A stretch of 20,820 bases of DNA from Eubacterium sp. CAG:248 (GTDB lineage Bacteria > Bacillota > Clostridia > Lachnospirales > Lachnospiraceae). Location: assembly GCA_000436475.1 (NCBI GenBank), contig FR886229.1:4023-24842 (forward strand), in the 5' to 3' direction. The translations under genes and the position numbers were made by a program. Within the stretch, counting starts at the first letter, position 1; each line of letters starts with the position of its first letter. The notes under the pieces were generated by a model. The model did not search any database and had not been told where the DNA came from. It was given only the letters and a program-made list of their open reading frames with translations. Shown piece after piece: positions 9,595 through 16,662 of the stretch.

Positions 9595-10299
9595 TTACGA
9601 CTGTTCCTGCATAAGTTCTGCCATGCGTCCCTTATAGCCGTCAAAATAGTTCTCTATAAGTGCCTTGAACCTGTCAGTTGGGTAGAATCTGTTCTGTGCT
9701 TCCATAAGAAGCTCCTGTGATACACAGAAATTCAGTGCTATCTTTACAAAGCCTGTTTTAGAATTCTTAGCTGCCCTTACATCTGCCGTATCAGCTACTG
9801 TTATTACTGGAAGAGCATCCCAGCTTAGTGCTATCTGCTTGAAGCTGTTTTCTTCAACATCATCTATAATCATGCCCAGCTTCTTATCTATTATGGCAGA
9901 TACGGATGAGTCTACATTTTTTACTATATCCTCAACTCTCACAAACTCTGCGTATGTTGTGCTTGCTGAATCAGTATAGAATTCTGTAATTATGTTATAT
10001 ATTATAAAATATACAAGATATAACTCCCTGTTCACCCTTAATCCAAGCTTATTTCTCAACTCTTCGTTAGTGTAGCCAAACACCTTGTTATTATCCCCTG
10101 CACTGACATATAAGCTGTTGTTATATTCATATATATTAAGATTGAACTTCTTAAGTGACATATGAACTATGTCATACACCTCGGCGTTAGTATTGTATTC
10201 CTGATAAAGCTGACTGTTATCTTTACTTTCGCTTATCTGTTCACTCATTATAAGCTTTGATACTATATCCAGTGCCTTGTCCAGATTCCTGTTTTCCAT
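9595..10299 (-). CDS. MukE/JetB-like condensin subunit (DUF6063-type), 234 aa
   Basis: Mixed alpha/beta acidic protein with no catalytic motifs or membrane segments. Its size and position between a MukF-like gene and a MukB-like gene match MukE/MksE/JetB, small winged-helix subunits that bind the kleisin. I believe it belongs to the clostridial family DUF6063, but this rests on memory and gene order rather than a search. The helical N-terminal segment (MENRNLDKALDIVSKLIM) and the middle portion ELYLVYFIIYNIITEFY, followed by a VEDIVKNVDSSVSAII-like helix, would suit winged-helix architecture. The ATG follows GGAGG at close spacing (ATGGAGGATATATGG). It stops 29 bases before the MukB-like start; a repeat-filled 124-base gap separates it from the upstream gene. 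Confidence 0.75.
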   Translation of the reverse strand: MENRNLDKALDIVSKLIMSEQISESKDNSQLYQEYNTNAEVYDIVHMSLKKFNLNIYEYNNSLYVSAGDNNKVFGYTNEELRNKLGLRVNRELYLVYFIIYNIITEFYTDSASTTYAEFVRVEDIVKNVDSSVSAIIDKKLGMIIDDVEENSFKQIALSWDALPVITVADTADVRAAKNSKTGFVKIALNFCVSQELLMEAQNRFYPTDRFKALIENYFDGYKGRMAELMQEQS

Positions 10300-10340
10300 A
10301 TATCCTCCATGTTATCCTGTCTGAATTCTTACAGCATCGT

Positions 10341-10417
10341 TTCATCGTACTATGTTCATCATACTGTATTCATCATACTATGTTCATTTTACTGTGTTCA
10401 TTATACTGAGTTCACCA
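10341..10417. repeat. 14-bp tandem repeat between the MukF-like and MukE-like genes
   Basis: About five and a half imperfect copies of a 14-base unit, plus-strand form TTCATCATACTATG, begin at 10341, 10355, 10369, 10383, 10397 and 10411. They fill most of the 124-base gap between the two condensin-subunit genes. The period is not a multiple of three and the repeat lies outside both reading frames. It may modulate the relative expression of the two genes or may simply be a slippage-prone spacer. Confidence 0.85.
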
Positions 10418-10423
10418 TGCCAG

Positions 10424-11971
10424 CTATGACAAAGCATCATCATAAGCCTTCATAAATGCTACATTAGTAACCTGCATGTATTCACTGTCAGCCTGTTCAC
10501 TCTCTGGTAAAGTACCACCTTTTATTATCTTAAAATGTCTGACCTCTTTACCACCAAAGCCCTCTTCAAGTATGCCATCAAGAAATGTTTCGCTGTGCAT
10601 GTCATCTCCACCTATAACATACTCATCTCTCTGACACAGATTAACAAAAAATGCATAATAGTCCGCATTTTTAAGTATAGTATCACCATAAGCCCTGCTC
10701 ATGTATTCTCCGAATTCATCAAGTGTTAATATGTCCGATTTTTTCAAACACACCTTATCTATACACGTAAGAAGATTCGTCATTATGAATATATAGTTGT
10801 GACGGATTCTTTCATCCTCTACTTCATCCTCATAGACTATCTTCTCTGGTTCTTTATCATTAACATATTCTTTCTTCTCATATTTCTCAGGCTTTACCAT
10901 AAGTGCTTCATCTATCGTCCTAAGATCTATAGTCTTTTTAATATTCAGCTTAAATAAAGGATCTATCAGATACTTAAGTGCTTCCGCATTATCCTTCTTT
11001 ATCATATCCGACAGTGCCGTTGAAAAATCCATATGCAGACGCAGCCTTGACAGCTTAGCCCTTCTTACTGCCTCATCCGTTGTATTCTGCATCTGCGTGC
11101 AGTCACGAAGCAGTTCTGCATGCCTGTTCATGGCTATCTTTAGCTGATCCTCAAGATAATGTATCTCCTTCATCGTCCTGTAATAGCTGTCTGTTCCCGA
11201 TGAAAAGCCTTCAAGTCTTGATATTGCCTTATCTATAAGCTCCTTGTTCTTCTTAAAAAGCTTCTCCTCATCATTAAACCACTTCATGCCAGTGCTTACG
11301 AAATCCTCATATGCATCTATACCTGCATTCACATCCTGTGAAAGGACTTCCATAACCTCTGCCTTGCGAAGCTTTAAGCGTCCTACCTCTTCGTTGATTC
11401 TTTCAACAACCTCTACTCCGCCTTTAAAGTTATTCGAATTAATCATCTTTTCAAGCAGAAGCTGTGAAACACTTATCCTGCTTTCATCTTTTATCTCCTT
11501 AGTATCAAGATAGAATTCCACAGCATCAGAGCTTATCGAATACCACACACTATTATCTCTTATTGTGCTTTCAATGAGCTTCATTCTTGACACCCTTTTC
11601 TTATGTTCAACCGGATCATAATACCTGAACTCAAAAGGCCTGCCTTCATTTTTTATCTTATCGAACACATAATCCGCCGCTTCCCTGCATTCTTCATCCG
11701 AAAGCTCAAGACCAAAATCCCTTTTAACAAGCAGCTTAAAGAAATCAAGATATTCATTATATGTAATATCCTTTTCCTTAAAGTTATTCTCCTCAATAAA
11801 AAAACGCAGAACAGCCATAAGAATATAACCCATATCAAGCGCACAGTACTTTCCATCCTTATACTGGTCAAATGAAGCGTCCATGAGCCTGAAAAAAGGA
11901 TAATACTTCTTAAGATTAAGCATTCTTTCCCTATGATCTGTGATTATCTCTCCTATCATACTTCCTGCCAT
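10424..11971 (-). CDS. MukF/JetA-like kleisin subunit, about 515 aa
   Basis: Mostly helical protein heading a MukF-MukE-MukB-like operon, so the expected role is the kleisin bridging the SMC heads. The N-terminal 190 residues look globular (MIGEIITDHRERMLNL onward, winged-helix-like). The middle (about 200-330) is a charged helical/coiled-coil region (VEVVERINEEVGRLKL, KAISRLEGF). The C-terminal part (about 380-515) is another compact domain. I prefer the ATG at 11969-11971 (MAGSMIGE), preceded by GAGGTG at 11976-11981. An ATG at 11981-11983 lies on that binding site and has a weak one of its own. Length matches JetA (about 480-520) and is somewhat larger than MukF (440). The family is not one I can name precisely; function comes from size, secondary structure and gene order. 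It starts about 140 bases after recR. Confidence 0.75.
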   Translation of the reverse strand: MAGSMIGEIITDHRERMLNLKKYYPFFRLMDASFDQYKDGKYCALDMGYILMAVLRFFIEENNFKEKDITYNEYLDFFKLLVKRDFGLELSDEECREAADYVFDKIKNEGRPFEFRYYDPVEHKKRVSRMKLIESTIRDNSVWYSISSDAVEFYLDTKEIKDESRISVSQLLLEKMINSNNFKGGVEVVERINEEVGRLKLRKAEVMEVLSQDVNAGIDAYEDFVSTGMKWFNDEEKLFKKNKELIDKAISRLEGFSSGTDSYYRTMKEIHYLEDQLKIAMNRHAELLRDCTQMQNTTDEAVRRAKLSRLRLHMDFSTALSDMIKKDNAEALKYLIDPLFKLNIKKTIDLRTIDEALMVKPEKYEKKEYVNDKEPEKIVYEDEVEDERIRHNYIFIMTNLLTCIDKVCLKKSDILTLDEFGEYMSRAYGDTILKNADYYAFFVNLCQRDEYVIGGDDMHSETFLDGILEEGFGGKEVRHFKIIKGGTLPESEQADSEYMQVTNVAFMKAYDDALS

Positions 11972-12041
11972 AACACACCTCATTCTTTAAGTATCTGTTT
12001 TGTTGATTCTATATTCTTTATAACAATTCTGCTTTCTATAC

Positions 12042-12070
12042 ATGATATGATTCTGTGGATTGTAAAGCAA
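12042..12070 (-). promoter_or_regulatory. Possible promoter for the MukF-E-B-like operon
   Basis: Minus-strand TTGCTT (12065-12070) and TATCAT (12042-12047) are 17 bases apart in the recR-to-kleisin gap. The -10 is good (five of six) but the -35 is poor, so this is only a candidate; readthrough from recR is an alternative. Confidence 0.25.
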
Positions 12071-12077
12071 TGCTGCG

Positions 12078-12098
12078 ATCCGGCTGCACCAGCCAGAT
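12078..12098 (-). terminator. GC-rich hairpin after recR without a T tract
   Basis: A nine-base-pair stem with one G-U pair (minus strand ATCTGGCTG, loop GTG, CAGCCGGAT) starts 11 bases after the recR stop. There is no run of Ts after it, so it does not look like a complete intrinsic terminator. It may be an RNA 3'-end stabiliser or a partial attenuator between the recR operon and the condensin-like operon. Confidence 0.35.
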
Positions 12099-12109
12099 TC
12101 AAAGCCACA

Positions 12110-12706
12110 CTATAACTCAGTTCTTCCATCCAATGCCCTAAGAAGTGTAACCTCATCTATATATTCCAGGTCTCCGCCTACCGGCACACCACTTGCTATT
12201 CGTGTAACCCTGATTCCAGCCTGTTTTATCATCTTGCTTATATACATAGCTGTTGTCTCACCCTCCAGGTTGGAATTCGTTGCTATGATAACCTCATCAA
12301 CATCCTTCTGAAGTCTTTTCATGAGTTCTGCAAGCTTGATATCTGATGGTCCTATTCCAAGCATAGGGCTTATCGCACCATGAAGGACATGATATACACC
12401 CTCATACTTACCTGTCTTTTCATACGCTGCCATATCCCTTGTATGCTCAACAACCATAATCTGCTTATGGTTTCTCTTAGGATCCTTACATATAGGGCAT
12501 AACTCATCATCAGTAAGTGTAAAACATTCCTTACAGTAGTGTACATTCTCCTTTGCACTTACCATAGCATCCGCTATTGACTGCACATCCTCCTTAGGCA
12601 TGTTTATAATGTGAAATGCCAGGCGTTGGGCGCTCTTAGCCCCAACCCCTGGTAATCTTGACAACTGTTCTATTAATTTATTAATATGACCGCTGTATAT
12701 GTCCAT
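12110..12706 (-). CDS. recR: Recombination mediator RecR
   Basis: RecR (198 aa, the usual length) works with RecF and RecO to load RecA on gapped single-stranded DNA. Visible features are the N-terminal helix-hairpin-helix region (LSRLPGVGAKSAQRLAFHI), the four-cysteine zinc finger C58-C61-C70-C73 (CKECFTLTDDELCPIC), and a Toprim domain with VVEHTRDM followed by IIATNSNLEGETTAMYI. The start ATG overlaps the ybaB stop as TAATG (12704-12708), and GGAGG lies nine bases upstream, so translation is coupled. The dnaX-ybaB-recR order is ancestral in Firmicutes. Confidence 0.97.
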   Translation of the reverse strand: MDIYSGHINKLIEQLSRLPGVGAKSAQRLAFHIINMPKEDVQSIADAMVSAKENVHYCKECFTLTDDELCPICKDPKRNHKQIMVVEHTRDMAAYEKTGKYEGVYHVLHGAISPMLGIGPSDIKLAELMKRLQKDVDEVIIATNSNLEGETTAMYISKMIKQAGIRVTRIASGVPVGGDLEYIDEVTLLRALDGRTEL

Positions 12707-13056
12707 TAGAAAAGGCCTCCGCCAAGTCCTGAAAGACTGCCTGTAATCTTAGACATAGATGCCTGTGACTCTTCCTCGCACTTACGAAGTGCTTCGTTAG
12801 TTGCAGCAACTATTAAGTCCTCTAACATTTCTACATCATCTGGATCAACTGCCTCAGGATCGATCTTAACCTTAGTAACTTCTCTCTTGCCTGTTACAGT
12901 TACTTCGACAACTCCACCGCCTGCTGTTGCTGTGAATTCCTTTGTTTCAAGGGCAGCCTGCTGCTCCTCCATCTGTCTTTGCATTCTCTGTGCCTGCTTC
13001 ATAAGATTGTTCATATTGCCAGGCATTCCTCCTGGAAATCCACCTCTTTTAGCCAT
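12706..13056 (-). CDS. ybaB: YbaB/EbfC family nucleoid-associated protein
   Basis: Small DNA-binding protein (116 aa) of the YbaB/EbfC family, which form homodimers that bind DNA near replication/recombination genes. The Met-rich N terminus (GGFPGGMPGNMNNLMKQAQRMQ) and the core EFTATAGGGVVEVTVTGKREV are diagnostic, followed by IDPEAVDPDDVEMLEDLIVAATNEA. It is joined on both sides by TAATG overlaps: with the dnaX stop at 13054-13058 and with the recR start at 12704-12708. This is the conserved dnaX-ybaB-recR operon. Confidence 0.96.
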   Translation of the reverse strand: MAKRGGFPGGMPGNMNNLMKQAQRMQRQMEEQQAALETKEFTATAGGGVVEVTVTGKREVTKVKIDPEAVDPDDVEMLEDLIVAATNEALRKCEEESQASMSKITGSLSGLGGGLF

Positions 13057-14762
13057 TATATAAATTCCTCCTTATCATCTATTTCTATATTCATCCCAAC
13101 AAGCTCCTCAAGTGCTACATAACGCTTGTTAAAATCTTCATCTTCATCCATCTTGGTTACTACGATTCTGACAGATACCCCTGTCCTTTCTTCTATAAGC
13201 TCCTCTAACATGGTAACTGTTTCTTCCCTGCTTATAGCATTGTAACCACTAAGTGATTTTATCATAATCTCAAGACTATTGCCATCCTCTGTTACAGTAA
13301 CATACGCCTGTTTTAAGAAGTTCATAAGAAGTGCATCATCTATGGATGAGATTATGACATTCCACTGTGATGCTATCTGCTTTATATCATCAGTCACTGC
13401 ATCATAGTTTCTTTTAATAACTGGCTTGTTATCGTTATTATTAACTCCGGCTGCCACGAATCCGTCAGCACCAGCTCCTGTCATGTCGCTGCCATTCACT
13501 CCACCCGGCATTATAGCCGCGCCCTGACTTATGGCATTAAGCATACCAGCAGGGATAAGTTCACCTGACTTAAGCTTATCTATAACCTGCATGGCATCAC
13601 CAAGCTGTGTCTCAAGTGTGTTGATACGTCCTGCAAGCTCCGTCATATCAGCTGGATTCTCCATGGCTGGTCTCATCAGCTTTATAAATGTAACCTCTGC
13701 CTTTACTCTCTTCTGTGTTGATGTCTTCATATCGTTGGATAGCTCTGATAACACTCTTATATGTCTCATGAGTGTATCTGCATCAGCTTCTTTAGCAGCT
13801 TCTATCATATCAGCTATGTTATCCTTAGATACCTCGATTACATCCTCTATCTTATCAGTATCTTTAGTAGTCTTTATAAGTAAAAGATTCCTCAGATACC
13901 ATATAAAATCTGTGACAAACTGTGATAAATCACGTCCCTGCATGATAATGTCTTCCATAAGGCTCATACAGCGTGCCACATCATTTTCCCTTATCGTCTT
14001 ATACATATTACTGAATATAGCTGTATCGACTGCGCCAAGTACATCAAGCACATCATCATACTTAAGCTCTTCCCCAAGATGAAAGGCTATGCACTGGTCA
14101 AGAAGGCTTAGTGCATCTCGCATAGAACCATCCGCTGCTTTAGCCACATACCTGACAGCCTTATCTTCAACCACTATATTCTCTGCCTTCATCAGCTCTG
14201 ACAGCCTGTCAGCTATCGTTTCTATAGATATTCTATGGAAATCATATCGCTGACATCTTGACATAATAGTTATAGGTATCTTTGCCACCTCTGTCGTAGC
14301 AAGTATAAATATAACATAAGCCGGTGGTTCCTCAAGTGTTTTAAGAAGTGCATTAAACGCTCCTATGGAAAGCATATGAACCTCATCGATTATATATACT
14401 TTATACTTTCCTTCTGTTGGGGAATACTGCACTTCATCCCTGATTTCCCTTATATTATCGACACCATTGTTTGATGCCGCATCTATCTCTATAACATTCA
14501 TTGAAGTACCAGAAGCTATTGCCCTGCATGTAGGACACTCCCCACATGGGCTCCCATTTACCGGGTGTTCACAGTTAACTGCCTTTGCAAATATCTTTGC
14601 CACACTTGTCTTACCAGTACCCCTGGTTCCACAAAACAGGTAAGCATGTCCTATTCTGTCGGCATTAATCTGATTCTTTAAAGTTGTAACAATATGTTCC
14701 TGACCTTTGACATCTTCAAAGTTGTCTGGTCTCCACTTTCTGTATAATGCCTGATATGACAT
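13056..14762 (-). CDS. dnaX: DNA polymerase III subunit gamma/tau
   Basis: Clamp-loader ATPase subunit (568 aa) that loads the beta clamp at the replication fork. Motifs: Walker A GTRGTGKT (45-52), zinc-binding cysteines C64, C73, C76 and C79, Walker B VYIIDEVH (122-129), and the SRC arginine-finger motif in IMSRCQRYDF. The C-terminal tau-like part carries a Gly/Asn-rich linker (around GGVNGSDMTGAGADGF) and a final domain ending in DKEEFI. The ATG follows AAGGAAG. The start is only about 36 bases beyond the SRP RNA terminator, so dnaX may depend on readthrough or on a promoter inside ffs. I saw no obvious A-run slippage site of the E. coli kind. Confidence 0.97.
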   Translation of the reverse strand: MSYQALYRKWRPDNFEDVKGQEHIVTTLKNQINADRIGHAYLFCGTRGTGKTSVAKIFAKAVNCEHPVNGSPCGECPTCRAIASGTSMNVIEIDAASNNGVDNIREIRDEVQYSPTEGKYKVYIIDEVHMLSIGAFNALLKTLEEPPAYVIFILATTEVAKIPITIMSRCQRYDFHRISIETIADRLSELMKAENIVVEDKAVRYVAKAADGSMRDALSLLDQCIAFHLGEELKYDDVLDVLGAVDTAIFSNMYKTIRENDVARCMSLMEDIIMQGRDLSQFVTDFIWYLRNLLLIKTTKDTDKIEDVIEVSKDNIADMIEAAKEADADTLMRHIRVLSELSNDMKTSTQKRVKAEVTFIKLMRPAMENPADMTELAGRINTLETQLGDAMQVIDKLKSGELIPAGMLNAISQGAAIMPGGVNGSDMTGAGADGFVAAGVNNNDNKPVIKRNYDAVTDDIKQIASQWNVIISSIDDALLMNFLKQAYVTVTEDGNSLEIMIKSLSGYNAISREETVTMLEELIEERTGVSVRIVVTKMDEDEDFNKRYVALEELVGMNIEIDDKEEFI

Positions 14763-14793
14763 AACTTAGGACTTCCTTTCTGTCATGTTGTTT

Positions 14794-14814
14794 AAAAACG
14801 CACAAAACCGTGCG
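14794..14814 (-). terminator. Intrinsic terminator of the SRP RNA gene
   Basis: On the minus strand CGCAC-GGTTTT-GTGCG (14799-14814) is followed by five Ts (14794-14798). Its left arm uses the same GCACGG bases that close the terminal helix of the SRP RNA, so the terminator and mature-RNA folds exclude one another. Confidence 0.8.
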
Positions 14815-15072
14815 CCCGGCTTCGAATGATCATCCACAGACGTTACCGATACAGTTAGCTCGATCCAGGCTGCCTTCCGGCACACAGAAGGTTTCACTTA
14901 ATGCTGCTTCATTCCTGACCTGACATGGTTCATGAATTCCTGTTGCGGAAGACCCAGATGTCATCACCACTTATATCGGGCGGCTCCATAAAATCTCGCC
15001 CTCTGCCGAACATCACCCCTGCTATAGCGGATTGCAGGTACAAGGTGCCGCTAACTCCCCGGCTGCACGGTT
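14807..15072 (-). ncRNA. ffs: Signal recognition particle RNA, large Bacillus type (4.5S/6S-like)
   Basis: RNA component of the SRP that with Ffh targets nascent membrane proteins. The conserved apical region reads ATGTCAGGTCAGGAATGAAG, followed by CAGCATTAAGTGAAACC. The Alu-type domain (GCAATCCGCTATAGCAGGG) marks the long form of about 265 bases found in Firmicutes. Terminal bases CCGTGC (minus strand, 15065-15070) pair with GCACGG (14808-14813), which sets the ends to within a few bases. It has its own strong promoter and terminator and lies immediately upstream of dnaX, as in Bacillus. Confidence 0.96.
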
Positions 15073-15077
15073 CTTTT

Positions 15078-15107
15078 ATTATATATGTTTTATACTAACT
15101 CTGTCAA
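15078..15107 (-). promoter_or_regulatory. Strong sigma-A promoter of the SRP RNA
   Basis: Perfect hexamers on the minus strand: TTGACA (15102-15107) and TATAAT (15078-15083), with an 18-base spacer. The predicted start falls at about 15072, the 5' end of the SRP RNA. Confidence 0.85.
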
Positions 15108-15120
15108 TCGTTTTCTTATA

Positions 15121-15198
15121 GCAACTCATGCAATGCAAACTCATGCAACGTAACTCACGCAGCAACCCACATAGCAACTCACATAGCAACTCACGCAG
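15121..15198. repeat. Degenerate short tandem repeat upstream of the SRP promoter
   Basis: Repeated variants of GCAACTCACATA (12-15 bases per unit, for example GCAACTCAT, GCAACCCACATA, GCAACTCACGCA) fill the gap between the flavoprotein stop and the ffs promoter. About six units can be counted. I see no coding frame of interest or known element type. It resembles the intergenic 14-base tandem repeat near 10,380 in style but not in sequence. Confidence 0.7.
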
Positions 15199-15199
15199 A

Positions 15200-15781
15200 C
15201 TATCTTATAAAGTTAGTTTTTATCTTATCCTCACCACAAGGAAGCTCAACACCCTGCTTTTTTGCAGCATCTATAGACTTAACAAGCCATGCCATATTCT
15301 TTCCAAGAAGCCTCATAGTCTGCATGCCTTCCTCATCCCTTACAACTTCTTCTGGTGTGTTTCCATGAACTATGTTCCAGTAGTTAGATGATACAACAGG
15401 CATCTGGTTAATCTGGAAATACTTGTTAAGATCATCAATAGTTGACGTTGTGCCACCTCTACGTGCTGATGCCACTGCTGAGCCCGGCTTATACTTCATA
15501 TCTGCACCGAAAGCTCCAAAGAATCTGTCAAGAAACATCATGATTTCTCCACTGGCTGATGCGTAATATACCGGCGAACCTACTATAACACCATCTGCTG
15601 TTTTCACCTTTTCACCAGCTTCTTTGACTACATCATCAACTTCTCCCTTGAGCACTCTACTTCCTACATTGATAATCTCTGTTTCTACACCCTCACCTTC
15701 AATGGCCTCAGCTGCCTTTGAAAGTGCTGTATATGTACAACCTGCATCTCTCCTGCTTCCATTAATTAATAAAACCTTCAT
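15200..15781 (-). CDS. Flavodoxin-fold NAD(P)H-dependent FMN reductase/oxidoreductase
   Basis: Cytoplasmic flavoprotein (193 aa) of the NADPH-dependent FMN reductase / iron-sulfur flavoprotein-like group. The start is the ATG at 15779-15781 (MKVLLINGSRRDAGCTYTAL), preceded by AAAGGA at suitable spacing; this opening is the phosphate-binding loop for FMN. VIVGSPVYYASASGEIMMFLDRFF is the second flavin-binding segment, and a conserved-looking RRGGTTSTIDDLNKYF follows. The Cys motif of iron-sulfur flavoproteins is not seen, so simple quinone or FMN reduction is more likely. It begins 25 bases after the HD-domain gene and is its operon partner. The substrate is unknown. Confidence 0.9.
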   Translation of the reverse strand: MKVLLINGSRRDAGCTYTALSKAAEAIEGEGVETEIINVGSRVLKGEVDDVVKEAGEKVKTADGVIVGSPVYYASASGEIMMFLDRFFGAFGADMKYKPGSAVASARRGGTTSTIDDLNKYFQINQMPVVSSNYWNIVHGNTPEEVVRDEEGMQTMRLLGKNMAWLVKSIDAAKKQGVELPCGEDKIKTNFIR

Positions 15782-15806
15782 TACTATACGTCCTTTCTTT
15801 ACATGT

Positions 15807-16400
15807 CTACTGTGCAGCTGACTCAGCTGCCATCTCTTCATTGATAGTATCTTCTGAGGCTGCCATAGCCGCAAGAGTCATTGTAAGCAGCTTTTCAAGT
15901 TCCCATCCAAGCTGTTTCGCACCTTTTTCTATAACCTCTCTTGAACAGCCTGCTGCAAAGCCTTTGCTCTTATACTTCTTCTTTAAAGACTTAAGCTCCA
16001 TGTCCTTTGTACTCTTAGATGGTCTCATAAGTGCCGCTGCCCATATAAGACCTGTAAGCTCATCTGCTGCAAAAAGCACCTTTTCCATCTCATGCTCAGG
16101 TGCTACATCAACAGTTATTCCATAACCATGTGATACTACACCATGAATAATATCCTCTGACACTCCACCTTCTCTTAAAAGTTCTGGTGCCTTTATGCAA
16201 TGTTCTTCTGGATATAGCTCAAAATCTATATCATGAAGCAATCCTACGATACCCCAGTATTCTGCATCCTGCGAATATCCTAACTCATTGGCATACCACT
16301 TCATGACAGCTTCTACTGTAAGCGCATGCTGGATATGAAAAGGATCTTTGTTATACTTCTTTAGTAATGTAAATGCTTCATCTCTGGATATATGTTCCAT
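15807..16400 (-). CDS. HD-domain phosphohydrolase-like protein
   Basis: A 197-residue HD-fold protein (HDIG-type hydrolase). The metal-binding pair is in GLLHDIDFE (H56, D57), with supporting residues H25 (IQHALTVE), H91 (VVSHGYG) and the later LFAADELTGL acidic residues. The family hydrolyses phosphomonoesters or nucleotides; the substrate here cannot be read from sequence. The C-terminal tail is Ala/Glu-rich (EEMAAESAAQ). The ATG follows GGAGG (minus strand, about ten bases). Transcription starts about 100 bases upstream and continues into the flavoprotein gene. Confidence 0.9.
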   Translation of the reverse strand: MEHISRDEAFTLLKKYNKDPFHIQHALTVEAVMKWYANELGYSQDAEYWGIVGLLHDIDFELYPEEHCIKAPELLREGGVSEDIIHGVVSHGYGITVDVAPEHEMEKVLFAADELTGLIWAAALMRPSKSTKDMELKSLKKKYKSKGFAAGCSREVIEKGAKQLGWELEKLLTMTLAAMAASEDTINEEMAAESAAQ

Positions 16401-16506
16401 CTTTATTGTGCCTCCATTATATCTGATTTTTCAATTATCCTTATAACATCAGAAGAAAAGTATACTTCTCCTTTTAGGACTTACATACATACAAGAATAC
16501 TCTGTT

Positions 16507-16534
16507 ATTATACACCAAAACCAGCAAATATCAA
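16507..16534 (-). promoter_or_regulatory. Sigma-A promoter of the HD hydrolase-flavoprotein operon
   Basis: Minus-strand TTGATA (16529-16534) and TATAAT (16507-16512) have a 16-base spacer. The predicted transcription start is near 16500, leaving a leader of about 100 bases. That leader holds the ten-base palindrome AAGTATACTT (16458-16467), a possible operator or small hairpin. The rest of 16401-16620 is AT-rich with no gene that I can see. Confidence 0.7.
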
Positions 16535-16611
16535 TTTTTTAATATTGTATTGTAATTTATACAATTAACACAATCTAACAGACTTTTAATTTTCTATAAA
16601 CCATATCACTC

Positions 16612-16655
16612 CAAAAAATATAACCGCAAACACAGTAACTATCTGCATTTGCGGT
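16612..16655 (-). terminator. Terminator of the ABC exporter operon
   Basis: Eight-base-pair stem ACCGCAAA/TTTGCGGT (16623-16630 with 16648-16655), 17-base loop, then TATATTTTTT on the minus strand. It starts eight bases past the ATPase stop. Confidence 0.75.
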
Positions 16656-16662
16656 CAAAAAC

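Noticed and set aside
10341..10417. CRISPR array
   Set aside because: The unit is only 14 bases with no spacers; it is a simple tandem repeat.
13531..14082. Plus-strand open frame of 183 codons
   Set aside because: It lies fully inside dnaX on the opposite strand, has a Ser/Leu/Ile-rich composition typical of antisense shadows, and no ribosome binding site.
13056..14762. Programmed frameshift making a separate gamma subunit
   Set aside because: I found no A-rich slippery heptamer with a following stem-loop at the expected position.
15121..15198. CRISPR array or attachment site array
   Set aside because: Units are directly adjacent and degenerate, with no spacers.
15128..15391. Plus-strand open frame over the tandem repeat
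   Set aside because: It begins in the repeats and overlaps the flavoprotein gene in antisense; the composition is not protein-like.
15782..15874. N-terminal extension of the flavoprotein to 15874
   Set aside because: It overlaps the HD gene's 3' end, has no ribosome binding site, and the flavodoxin fold starts exactly at MKVLLINGS.
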